From: Cordilura impudica
Lineage: Eukaryota > Arthropoda > Insecta > Diptera > Scathophagidae
Assembly (NCBI GenBank): GCA_963682025.1
Contig: OY821517.1
Coordinates: 225,921,205-225,985,204, forward strand
Reading direction: 5' to 3'
Length of the DNA: 64,000 nucleotides
A program made the translations under genes and the position numbers. The notes under the pieces were generated by a model, which did not search any database, had not been told where the DNA came from, and saw nothing but the letters and a program-made list of their open reading frames with translations. Of the stretch, positions 34,431 to 45,400 are shown one piece after another. Position 1 is the stretch's first letter, and every line of letters begins with the position of its first letter.

Positions 34431-36066
34431 ATGCTGATGCTCCTAGCACTATTATTTCCATTAGTCATGTGCCAGCAAGTTGCTTACAAGCAGATGACGA
34501 GCAAGTCTGGCTTGCATTTGGAAAATATCAGTCAAGTTAAACCAAACATCGCAAGATGGAAACTTCTCATTTAGTTTGAACTGACACCTTTCTAAAAAGA
34601 AGTGCAACTTTTAGTTAATGGAACCTCCGCCCTGAAAAAGGCCTGCAGTAACCCATCCCTCACCAATCAATTCGACGGACAACTCACTCATATCCAAAAT
34701 CTCCAGAACGAAATGGAGGCCGGTCTAGAAGGTCTCACAAGAGGAAAGAAACGAGGGGCAATCTACATTGTTGGAAATGTCGCGAATTCCTTATTTGGCG
34801 TCCTTGACTCAAAATATGCAGAGGAAATGACCAATGCCATCAAGAGTATAAAAACTAACGAAGTCTTCTTGCACAGTCTTCTGCGGAATCAAACGTCTTT
34901 TCTCGATTCGACCCTTAATCTTATGAAGCAGTCTGAAAAACTTACGCAGACTAACTTCGAAAAACTCAACTTCAAAATCAGTAGTCTAATGAATCTCACA
35001 CGCAATGACAACAACCATCAATCATAGATCATCCTGTCTCTAAGCGTTCAATTACATATTGTTGCATATAATTTGCAAAAAATGCACGCATCCACGATCA
35101 ACTTGTTAGTTGACACTTATCATAGTCGAATAAGCCCTATTCCACTGACGCAACAACAGTTTTCTGCTGAAGTTGATAACATAAAAAAACCTTCCAGCAG
35201 ATCTAACTCTCCCAGTCACAGATATCATTCATTTGTATGCTATAGTAACAGCTCACGCAGAAATTTCCAACCAGCACATTATCTGCACGTTGCTTATCCC
35301 ACTAGCACATCAAATTGGATATGATTTATTTTATAATACGCCAGTACTACAGCCAATAAATAATTCGTTAGTAGCGATCATACCAACATCCAAAAGGTGG
35401 CTTTTACTGCTCATGGAAACGATTATTTCCCTATGGATAATACCAAAGACCTTGACCGCAATAAACTTGAGCATGATACCTTTTTAAGCCCGGACATTCA
35501 AGCTACACACTACAAGGGTTCTCCAATCTGTCGCTGTGAAATACATTTATTCAATAATTAATCTGACTCGAGTTGGAATATAGAATTTATAGCCAGCAAT
35601 AACGTATGGTACCAACTTTACAAAAAGAACCAGTGGCTGCTCGCAACTCAACATCAACTGAAATTCAGCACAGTTTACAATGGAGAAAGTAGTTCTCAAT
35701 TTTTGGAGGGCACCGGCTTACTTACACTCCCAGCGGGATGCACAATGGAAAACGATGGGACCACCATATACGGTCACCAGACTATCACATCAATTTTATA
35801 TCCATCATATACAAGCAATGGAATATCGTTCTCCCATCTACTATAGAACGTGAACAAGCTGACACAACCCCTATTGAAAATCTTACACGGTTGCAAGCAG
35901 AAGTTACGGCGCAACTACAGGATTTACCAGCAATAACAATAAATTATAAGGTTCACAGCTTGACTGGCTCTAATTTTGACACTGATAATTGTCCTGCTAG
36001 CCAAACAAACCTTGAAACGGAGACTCAACACGCTGCCCGCTTGCCCACAACCGTCACCGAAGTCTA
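34431..36066 (+). pseudogene. env: env-like ORF3 of roo-like BEL element, broken (copy 2)
   Basis: Same gene as 9025-10660: signal-like N-terminus at 34431, the basic site RGKKRG near 34737, the fusion-peptide-like GNVANSLFGVLD, GTGLLTLPAGC near 35708 and a hydrophobic anchor near 35966-36006. The three in-frame stops and the A-run shift are shared with copy 1. A Tyr replaces Asp just after the cleavage site in this copy (GAIY versus GAID). It shows the element once had the three-ORF structure of roo. Confidence 0.75.
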
Positions 36067-36174
36067 ACTGGAGCGTTTCCTTGGACCTAACACCTTAGCT
36101 CATCCCAGCATCTATCACCGAGGATCGTTCATTTGCACTTCCCATTTATGTCACCTACATTTTGGGCCGCAATA

Positions 36175-36403
36175 TATTAATTCGCTCTAAATTTTTTTTT
36201 TTATAACGAAATAAAAACAATCTTTGTAGAATTAAAACTCAAATTGCTTATTAATTTCCCACGGTTTTGCCAAGCAAAAGGTGAGAACTGTTGCGTCTGC
36301 AAATTCATGGCTCACGTGCCTATATGAATTAGAAGTCGCGGTCAAGAAATTAATATTTTAGCTACCGGTGGGAAAATGATGAACGATGTTTGGCATGCAT
36401 ATT
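36175..36403 (+). mobile_element. 3' LTR of BEL element, left part (copy 2)
   Basis: It begins TATTAATTCG and runs to the DINE insertion at 36404; it resumes at 56903, almost 20.5 kb away, because of the nested insertions. Confidence 0.7.
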
Positions 36404-36762
36404 TATACCCTATACCATTATGTGGTTAGGGTATAATGACTTTGTGCTGCTGTTTGTAACAACCAAAAAATTTGACCTATACCCATCTTTTATTATACCG
36501 ATCGAATCAGAATCACTTTTTGAATCGATTTAACTATGTCCGTCCGTCCGTCTGTGTGTCCATGTAAACCTTGTAATCAAACTGCAAGGTCGCAACTATC
36601 TATCCTTTTTTATGAAATTTGGTATGTAAGCTTTCATTAGCTATGGGATGAACACTATTGAAATTGGTGAGAATCGGTCCATGTTCAGACCTAGCCTCCA
36701 TACAAATGACCCCCTATAAAATCGACGTAAATTGCCATAAGATTCAAATTGTCGTATAGATC
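36404..36762 (+). mobile_element. DINE-1-like element, 5' part (copy 2)
   Basis: TATACCC start and GTCCGTCCGTCTGTGTG core as at 10998. It is interrupted at GATC (36759-36762) by the Ty3/gypsy element and continues at 56467. Joined, the DINE would be about 790 bp long. Confidence 0.75.
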
Positions 36763-39545
36763 TGTAAAGGCGCTTGCTTCAGCATTTTCCTAAACTTAAA
36801 TTCACTAATAAATTATATTTTTTTTATTAAGATCATTTAAAATATTTTAAATTTTTCACCAACGCCATCTAGTTGTGATTTTATCACACCACAACACTTA
36901 GCTTTACTTAATTCCTATCACATAATTGACGTTTATACGCACTTTTGTTTACGCATGAATTATTAGATTTTGGGAAAAATAGCGTTAGATGTTCAATTTA
37001 GTCAAATCATGTTGTAAAGCGAAGCTTTCGTGAAAAATCAAGACATTACTGTCTACCTTTTCAACATCTAACCGCCATCGAATGAAGGTGATTTCTTTTC
37101 TAAGTTGCTGATTTTTTTCAAATAAAAGTTTTTCGTTAACCCTAGATAGTGTGAAGAAAAGGAGATCGAATTGTAAGTACAAAATTACATCTTCAAGTTA
37201 ATTTTCGCTTGGTTAATTTCTCCTCTAACATGAGTATTATTTTTTTTTTTTGATTTGTAGATTTTTTTTTCCTTCATTTAATTAATACCCAAATTTAATT
37301 GTTGGATACGTTTTTCGAAAGGCAGGAATTGATCTACAAGTTCAAAAAAAAAAAAAAAAAAACGATATTTTATAGATCAGGTAAATTTAATAACTTAACT
37401 ATGATTTTTATAGACAATCCATTAATGTTTTTCTATCTCTATTTAGAGAGTTCATTTATTTCATCTATTGTGGAGGGTGCAAAATGTACTTTTTTTTTAT
37501 TTATGGTGCCAATCTTTAATGGTAACTATTGCATTACTCTCTCTTTTTTGTACTTAAAAATTCACATAATTTTAACCTTTTATATAGTTTTGGCACTTAA
37601 TTGTGTTTTATTACACTAACAAAGTGATCGGTATGAGCTTTTGCCTAATTGGAATATATAAGTTTCGTTTGGTTCTCAATTTTTTTAACATCAGCATTAA
37701 CCTCCTCAGTAAGGTGAGAGTATCATTCAGTGCGGTGTCGTCATTCGGTGTGCGGGTGAAATTGCTGGTTTAGAATGCAATTGAATTGCTTCAATATATT
37801 GCTTAATCCTAAATGGACGATTGATTATCCAGTGAAATTTCTATATAAAAACAAAAAAAAACAGTGAACGAAAAATAAGCCTTACGCTCGTCTAATTTTT
37901 TTATATCAGCTTATTTTACCTTACCCTTCGCCGATTATTATATACATATATACTTAATATGTAGGTATGTGCTAACCAACTAAACCACAAAAAAAAAAAA
38001 AAAAATAATTAAAACGAAAAGTGACATTAACAAAAAAAAAAAAAAAAAAAGAGAAAACAACAAAATTAAAAGTAAAAATTGATTATAGTGTAATTACTTT
38101 GAATTTCTATATGTAGAAGAAAAAGGAAAAGAATTTAAAATTATTTTTGCTTGACAGTGTAAAAGAATTTCTTTTTTGTTAAAATCGTATTACAATATGC
38201 ATTGTACATATTTACATTTTGCATAGTAGGTGAATATGTATACATGTGTACAAACATACAGACAAGCAAGAATTCTTTTCATTGTTTTCTTCTTCTGGCA
38301 ATGCTGTTGATTTTCTTTCATAATTTCTTTAAATAATGTTATATTTCCCTTTAAATCGCTGTTAAAAACAAAAAAAAAAAAAACAAAAGAAAAAGAAAAA
38401 AAGACAAAAAACAAAAAAAAAAAAAAAATTTAAAAAAAAATAATATCAGATGAATCATGTTGCTAACAACAATTATAAAATACATAAAGTTATTGTAAGC
38501 TAAATATTGTCCTAAAAGCGTTTCAGTGCTTAAGAACAAATTTAATTGCTCTCTTAAGAAGAATGTTGCTAAGCATAGCCTATCTCCTTATGTGTAAATA
38601 ATCAAAGAGATTCGCTTAAGAATTAATTCGACAGACAACTCCAACAACATGTATGCTGTGCACTGCGAAAGATCTTTCGACGTGGGAACAACAACAACAT
38701 TGATGTAAGTGTCTTTTTGTTTTTATTTATATTTCATTTACCTTTTGTTCTTCGCTTTCAACTTGCAATTAAATCTTTTTATTTAGAAGTAAACGAGTGA
38801 CCAGACTAAAATTTAATAACCAATTCTAAATTTCAATTGACAATTAATTAATATGATTGTTACTGCGTCATATGGAAAAAAAAAAATTTTTTTTTGTATT
38901 ATTAAATTTTAGAACGGTCGAATTTTATATTACGTTTACTTTCTTGATTTGTTTTTTAAAGTCATTGTCCCGTTAATCACAACAGAATATAAATACATTC
39001 CATGGAGTACTGAAACTTTGCTTTTGCATATTATTTTTTTTTTGATCCTATCAATGCAAATTTGATTACTAGTCTTTTCATTAAATTACCCACAAATTTT
39101 AATACTTTTAATATCATTTCAATTATACTTTTTACTTTCTTCCTATGGATTAATTAAATTGAAATGAGGAATCCACTAATTGAATGGCATAATTTGAATT
39201 ATTGTTTTTTTATTGTTGTGATTTCAATTAAATTTTTTTGAATTACTGTAATCAATTAAAATATTTTTTTTGTAAAAACAAATAAAAAGGTGGCTTTAAT
39301 TATAATATAAAATAGTAGAACCTGAATATTAATAATATTTTTTTTTATAACTGAATTATTATTATTATCATTTTGTTTATTTTTATTATTATCATTTTGT
39401 TTATTTTTACATAATATAGTTCATAAATGATATTTTATAAATATTTCGGTAATACAACTTTAAGTTTTGTTTCTAAATGACTTTAGTTTTAAATAAATCA
39501 ATATGATTTGTGACTAAATTCATCTGTTTGATTTAAAACTTTTGG
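36763..39545 (+). mobile_element. 5' LTR, left part, of long-LTR Ty3/gypsy element
   Basis: These are the first 2783 bp of the 5' LTR, interrupted by the I-type element after AACTTTTGG. It is AT-rich with long A/T runs and has no gene. A TATA-like TATATAAAA lies at 37842-37850. A 65-codon antisense frame (36985-37182) is intact here and in the other two LTR copies. A 36-bp segment near 36861-36897 is absent from the 3' LTR. Confidence 0.85.
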
Positions 39546-39725
39546 TCAGTCACAAATGTTAATACGAACTGACAACATCGTATGAGCGGAGTTTTTGATA
39601 TACTTAAACTAGTGATACGCATATAATACAATAATACTTAACGGTTAATACCACAAAAAAATATATATAAAAACAACTAAGCATAAAGACTTAAAAAGAA
39701 GAACAGTGAAGGGAAACTTAAAACA

Positions 39726-40958
39726 ATGAAGCCACCTGATCCCCCTGAGGTTTCAAAACAAAAATTTAATTACACAACAGGCTTGGATTATGATTTTTCA
39801 AAAAAAATAACTTTAAATTCAAATGGTCCTAAGTATCTTGTAATTACAAGGACAAAAAGCAAAAGTGATCTCTCTAATGTCTCTCCGTTTCTAATAAAAA
39901 AAGTCATCGATTCGACTTGTAATGGTGAAGTAGCGGAATGCAAAAAACTTCGTAATGGAACTATTCTTGTTAAAACTAAAAACAGTATTCAAGCAAATAA
40001 ACTTATTAAGCTTACAGCTATGAGTGACGACATCAAAATTGACGTCTCTGAGCATAAATTCCTAAATTTTTCTAGAGGTGTTATTTACTCATCTGACTTA
40101 TTTGGAGTCCCAGAGGAAGAAATTCTAATCAATATGTCTATTCAAAAAGTTGCAGAAGTAAAAAAAATTTTAAGGAAAGAAAATGAAAAATTAATTGAAA
40201 CTGGACTATTAATACTTACATTCTCATCCATTAATCTACCAGAATATGTATACATGGGATACGAGAAGATCTACATACGTCCATATATACCGACACCAAT
40301 GAGATGCAACAACTGCCTACACTACGGTCATGTACAAAAAACCTGTGAATATCAGAAGTTATGTTACAACTGTGGCAATCTCAATCATACCAATGTTGAT
40401 ATTAATGAGCAATGTACTAATGAAATGTGTTGCATTAATTGTAAGGAAAATAACTTAAATGACGTTAGACATTCCGCCAAGGATAAAAGTTTCCCAATCT
40501 TCATAAAAAACAAAGAAATTCAGGCAATCAGAGTCATTGAAAAAACAAGTCTCAAAACAGCTGAAAAAATCTACAACAAAAGACAACTAACAAAGCACGA
40601 GTCATTTTCATCCATTACTGCTTCAACACCATACCGAGCACAACTGATAAGCTATGATGATCCAATACTGAAAGATACATCCAATTCAACAACAAACAAC
40701 ACCGATAATAACTCAGCCGCTCTCAACTCAAACAAGGATAATGGCCAGAGTACTCACACGTGCAGCCAGCCTAAACCCAACATTATAGAACCTACAACAT
40801 CCGGCTATACTTTGAGACCCCGTACTTCTACTCAAATATTTCCTAGAAATATATCCAATCGTTTAAAATCACAGTTAAAAGCCAAAAGTAAGACCAGTAA
40901 GAAACTCAAAAACGATAATATTGATATTATCGTTGAAGAAGAGCTGATGCAACAATAG
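39726..40958 (+). CDS. I-type element ORF1 (gag-like RNA-binding protein)
   Basis: This 410-residue protein binds element RNA and packages it into the ribonucleoprotein with ORF2. ATG 39726 is the first in the frame, 180 bp after the 5' end. The middle carries CCHC knuckles: C194-x2-C197-x4-H202-x4-C207, a second with C213, C216 and H221, and a Cys-rich third part (C230, C235, C236, C239). The region before the knuckles (residues 35-190) is the Lys-rich fold common to this ORF1 type. The C-terminus is Ser/Thr/Asn-rich and ends basic (KAKSKTSKKLKN). There are no stops or frame changes. Copy 1 keeps only its first codon. The mariner lies downstream and leaves the frame untouched. Confidence 0.9.
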   Translation: MKPPDPPEVSKQKFNYTTGLDYDFSKKITLNSNGPKYLVITRTKSKSDLSNVSPFLIKKVIDSTCNGEVAECKKLRNGTILVKTKNSIQANKLIKLTAMSDDIKIDVSEHKFLNFSRGVIYSSDLFGVPEEEILINMSIQKVAEVKKILRKENEKLIETGLLILTFSSINLPEYVYMGYEKIYIRPYIPTPMRCNNCLHYGHVQKTCEYQKLCYNCGNLNHTNVDINEQCTNEMCCINCKENNLNDVRHSAKDKSFPIFIKNKEIQAIRVIEKTSLKTAEKIYNKRQLTKHESFSSITASTPYRAQLISYDDPILKDTSNSTTNNTDNNSAALNSNKDNGQSTHTCSQPKPNIIEPTTSGYTLRPRTSTQIFPRNISNRLKSQLKAKSKTSKKLKNDNIDIIVEEELMQQ

Positions 40959-41090
40959 ACTGCTTGCGTGATCCTATCTAGGCTGTCCCCCGGTGGTGCT
41001 GATGGATTCCCTTTACAAAATTTTTATAAATTTTGGGGAGGGGGTTCTCGGTGCAGTCGGGGGTATTGTTGGGTGGGATCTTTGTAAGTA

Positions 41091-42396
41091 ACGGGTGATT
41101 TTTTAAGAGCTTGATAACTTTTTTTTAAAAAAAAACGCATAAAATTTGCAAAATCTCATCGGTTCTTTATTTGAAACGTTAGATTGGTCCATGACATTTA
41201 CTTTTTGAAGATAATTTCATTTAAATGTTGACCGCGGCTGCGTCTTAGGTGGTCCATTCGGAAAGTCCAATTTTGGGCAACTTTTTCGAGCATTTCGGCC
41301 GGAATAGCCCGAATTTCTTCGGAAATGTTGTCTTCCAAAGCTGGAATAGTTGCTGGCTTATTTCTGTAGACTTTAGACTTGACGTAGCCCCACAAAAAAT
41401 AGTCTAAAGGCGTCAAATCGCATGATCTTGGTGGCCAACTTACCGGTCCATTTCTTGAGATGAATTGTTCTCCGAAGTTTTCCCTCAAAATGGCCATAGA
41501 ATCGCGAGCTGTGTGGCATGTAGCGCCATCCTGTTGAAACCACATGTCAACCAAGTTCAGTTCTTCCATTTTTGGCAACAAAAAGTTTGTTAGCATCGAA
41601 CGATAGCGATCGCCATTCACCGTAACGTTGCGTCCAACAGCATCTTTGAAAAAATACGGTCCAATGATTCCACCAGCGTACAAACCACACCAAACAGTGC
41701 ATTTTTCGGGATGCATGGGCAGTTCTTGAACGGCTTCTGGTTGCTCTTCACTCCAAATACGGCAATTTTGCTTATTTACGAAGCCATTCAACCAGAAATG
41801 AGCCTCATCGCTGAACAAAATTTGTCGATAAAAAAGCGGATTTTCTGCCAACTTTTCTAGGGCCCATTCACTGAAAATTAGACGTTGTGGCAGATCGTTC
41901 GGCTTCAGTTCTTGCACGAGCTGTATTTTATACGGTTTTACACCAAGATCTTTGCGTAAAATCTTCCATGTGGTCGAATAACACAAACCCAATTGCTGCG
42001 AACGGCGACGAATCGACATTTCACGGTCTTCAGTAACACTCTCAGAAACAGACGCAATATTCTCTTCTGTACGCACTGTACGCATTCGTGTGGTTGGTTT
42101 AATGTCCAATAAAGTAAACTGAGTGCGAAACTTGGTCACAATCGCATTAATTGTTTGCTCACTTGGTCGATTATGTAGACCATAAATCGGACGTAAAGCG
42201 CGAAACACATTTCGAACCGAACACTGATTTTGGTAATAAAATTCAATGATTTGCAAGCGTTGCTCGTTAGTAAGTCTATTCATGATGAAATGTCAAAGCA
42301 TACTGAGCATCTTTCTCTTTGACACCATGTCTGAAATCCCACGTGATCTGTCAAATGCTAATGCATGAAAATCCTAACCTCAAAAAAATCACCCGT
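41091..42396 (-). mobile_element. DD41D (rosa-type) mariner, complete
   Basis: This is a 1306-bp element with inverted ends ACGGGTGATTTTTT at 41091 and its complement ending at 42396, imperfect for a further ~15 bp. It is flanked by TA on both sides (41089-41090 and 42397-42398). The single transposase gene is on the minus strand. It sits in the 224-bp gap between ORF1 and ORF2 of the I-type element, which makes it the innermost and youngest insertion in the nest. It is absent from copy 1 because that copy ends before this point. Confidence 0.95.
41198..42283 (-). CDS. Mariner transposase, DD41D
   Basis: This 361-residue cut-and-paste transposase acts on the terminal repeats of its own element in the nucleus. 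The N-terminal 115 residues hold two helix-turn-helix-like parts (LTNEQRLQIIEFYYQNQCSV and SIRRRSQQLGLCYSTTWKIL). The catalytic triad is visible: D159 in FSDEAHF, D252 in QQDGATCHTA and D294 in TPLDYFLWG. There are 41 residues between the second and third, which is the DD41D signature first described for rosa elements of tephritid flies. QELKPND (125-131) stands where mariners have WVPHEL. The start is ATG 42283, with about 113 bp to the element end. The frame has no interruption, so the protein may be functional. Confidence 0.93.
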   Translation of the reverse strand: MNRLTNEQRLQIIEFYYQNQCSVRNVFRALRPIYGLHNRPSEQTINAIVTKFRTQFTLLDIKPTTRMRTVRTEENIASVSESVTEDREMSIRRRSQQLGLCYSTTWKILRKDLGVKPYKIQLVQELKPNDLPQRLIFSEWALEKLAENPLFYRQILFSDEAHFWLNGFVNKQNCRIWSEEQPEAVQELPMHPEKCTVWCGLYAGGIIGPYFFKDAVGRNVTVNGDRYRSMLTNFLLPKMEELNLVDMWFQQDGATCHTARDSMAILRENFGEQFISRNGPVSWPPRSCDLTPLDYFLWGYVKSKVYRNKPATIPALEDNISEEIRAIPAEMLEKVAQNWTFRMDHLRRSRGQHLNEIIFKK

Positions 42397-42488
42397 TAGT
42401 TGTTATTCATAAGTAGTTCTCTTTTTTACACTATTTCAATTATTTATCTATTAGTTATTAATAACCTACTTAAATTATCTTATTCATT

Positions 42489-45400
42489 ATGAGTATCAAT
42501 ATCATTCAATGGAATATTAGGGGATATACTAACAACTTTAATGAACTACAATTACTACTAAAAAAATACAACCCAAAAATAGTATCTCTTCAAGAGACAC
42601 ACTTTCACTCCCTTGTTGGTCTTCCTATTCCTTTAAATTACAAAATGCACTTCAAAAACTCGGCAACTCACTCTTACGGGGGAGTTGCACTCCTAATCCA
42701 TAACTCTCTCCAATTTACAGTCCACACACTTCCCAACGATCTTGATAGCGTTTGTGCAACTATACAAGCAAAAACTAAATTTTCAATTATAAACACATAC
42801 ATACCGCCTACTAAAACATTTAATCTTAACACATTAAAAAACATGTATGATCAATTTGATAATGATGTGCTAATAACAGGCGATTTTAACAGCTGGCACT
42901 CCCTATGGGGTTCTGCTAATAATAACCAAAGGGGTGACACTGTGGCTGATTATATTAATCAATCAAACTATATTATATTTAACGATGGTTCCCCAACCCA
43001 CTATAGCTCTCACCATTCCCTAACACACATTGACTTATCTTTTGGATCTACCCGTTTACACCTTCAATCTAATTGGAAAACTGAAGATGATCTACATGGT
43101 AGTGATCATTTTCCTATCATTATAAATCTCTTCATTCCTCCTCACGAAATTTCATCTAAACCAAGACCAAAATTCATAATTAACAAAGCTGACTGGAAAA
43201 AATTTAATGAACTTACATTAAAATTTGACAATGCTCGCCCGATTAGTAACAATATTAATAAGGAAGCATCGAACATGCAAAAAATTATACTTCAAAGCGC
43301 TAGTTCCTCAATCCCACAAATAAATCCATCCATTAGAAAAACAGTACCATGGTGGAGTAATTACCTAAATGAGTTAAAAAAGGATAAAAACAGATATTGG
43401 CACATTCTTAAGCGAAACATTAGCACTAACAACATAATAAACTATAAAAGATCAGCTGCCAAGTTCAGAAAGGAACTAAAGATTGCAAAATCCAAGTCAA
43501 TTTCAACATATACAGCGAAAATTAACCCCGACACACCAACAAACAAAATTTGGTCCAATATAAGAACATTCTGCGGTCTCAGTTTACCACAAACTATATA
43601 TACCATTCAATCCTTAGATAACACAAATCAATACTTAACTAACAAGCAATCTATAGCAGAAGAATTTGGAAAATACTGGTCCTCTGAATCACATGACCGA
43701 AATTTTTCAACCAATTTTAGGACAAATAAATATTTTACAATAAACAATCACACGGGAATTAACCCAACTCATAAGGCTATTGTAATTGAGGACAATATAA
43801 CTCTAACAGAACTTAACTTCGCGCTCAGCAAAATGAAGGGAAATACTCCCGGCATCGACAGGATATCTTATCCGATGATAAAAAACCTGAATATTAAAAC
43901 CAAATATAGACTGCTCAACATTTACAACCAAATAATGAACAACCACATTCCCCAATTTTACAAGATAAGTACCATCTCACCGATCGCGAAACCAAACATG
44001 GATAAGACCAAACTGAAATCATATAGACCCATTTCATTAAATTTATGCATACCTAAACTCTTAGACAAAATAGTTGCTAATCGCCTATGGTGGTTTGTTA
44101 CTACAAATAAACTTCTTTGTTCCCACCAACTAGGTTTCAAGAAGGGCAAATCAGTAACGGATGTACACTTATATATAGATCACCTTATTACCGATTCTCT
44201 ATCGCATAAAAACCACTCTTCAATAATTTCATTAGATTTTTCAAAAGCTTATGACAAGATAGGCATACACACTATAGTACAACAACTCATAGAATGGGGC
44301 TTAGGACCTAATATAATATGTTATGTTAAGAATTTTTTAACGAATAGACAAATAAGAGTAAAAATCAATAACCAATACTCCAAACTATACCCTCTATATA
44401 ATGGGATTCCGCAAGGATCCCCTCTTTCCGTAATATTATTTCTAATATCGTATAACAAACTAAGTGAACATCTACTATCACTTAGGGAATATAATTTTTG
44501 CGCTTATGCCGACGACTTCTATATAATCAAAAAACTTGGTAAGGAAAAGAATCAAACTATTAATATTGAACCAATGGTAAATTACATAAATAACTGGTGC
44601 AACTACTCAGGTGCCGAGCTCTCATTATCGAAATGCAAACATCTACACATTTGCAGAAAAAAATCTTGCATCCCCAACGTCTCTGCGGGGTCTATTACCA
44701 TAGAAAATATCAATTCCCTTAAAATATTGGGAGTAATACTCAACAAAAGGTACAATTGGAACGACCATATCCAATACATCTTAACTGATTTAACAAGAAG
44801 ATTAAACATAATCAAATGTTTATCAAACAAAAAGTTTAATTGTAATATATATTCAATAACCTCGGCAATCAAGGCACTACTTCTATCAAAAATATATTAT
44901 GGTTTTTATTTATACGGATTTGCTGCTAAATACTCAATACAAAAGATCAAATCGATAATCAACTCAGCAATCAGAATTAACTTCAGTGCTTTTAGAACCA
45001 CACCTATTTACAATATGCTACACGAAGCTGGAATTGAACCACTCGAAACCACAAAAAACATTATTACCTTCAAGTTACTAAGAAATGTTTTAAACAGTTC
45101 TGGCTCTCCTATATTCAAGATAACTAATAAGTTAGCTAACAAACCAAATTTAAATAAAATACAATCGGTCTTAAGTCGTATTAGCAACTTTGCTAGAAAT
45201 AATAATCTCCCATTTAGACCTATAAATAATAGTGTAGTATCTTCCTACCCTCCTTGGCACCTTCATCCGGATTGTTTAATCACTTCATTAAACGACTTTC
45301 CTAAATCATCCACGCCAGCTGTCGTTTATAAGAAATGTTTCCAACAAATCACGGAAACTTTTTACAACTATAGATTTATATACACGGATGGTTCCAAAGA

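Noticed and set aside
41000..41090. G-rich run GGGGAGGGGGTTC ... CGGGGGTATT as a G-quadruplex or regulatory element
   Set aside because: Short, in the inter-ORF region of the I-type element, with no second line of support.
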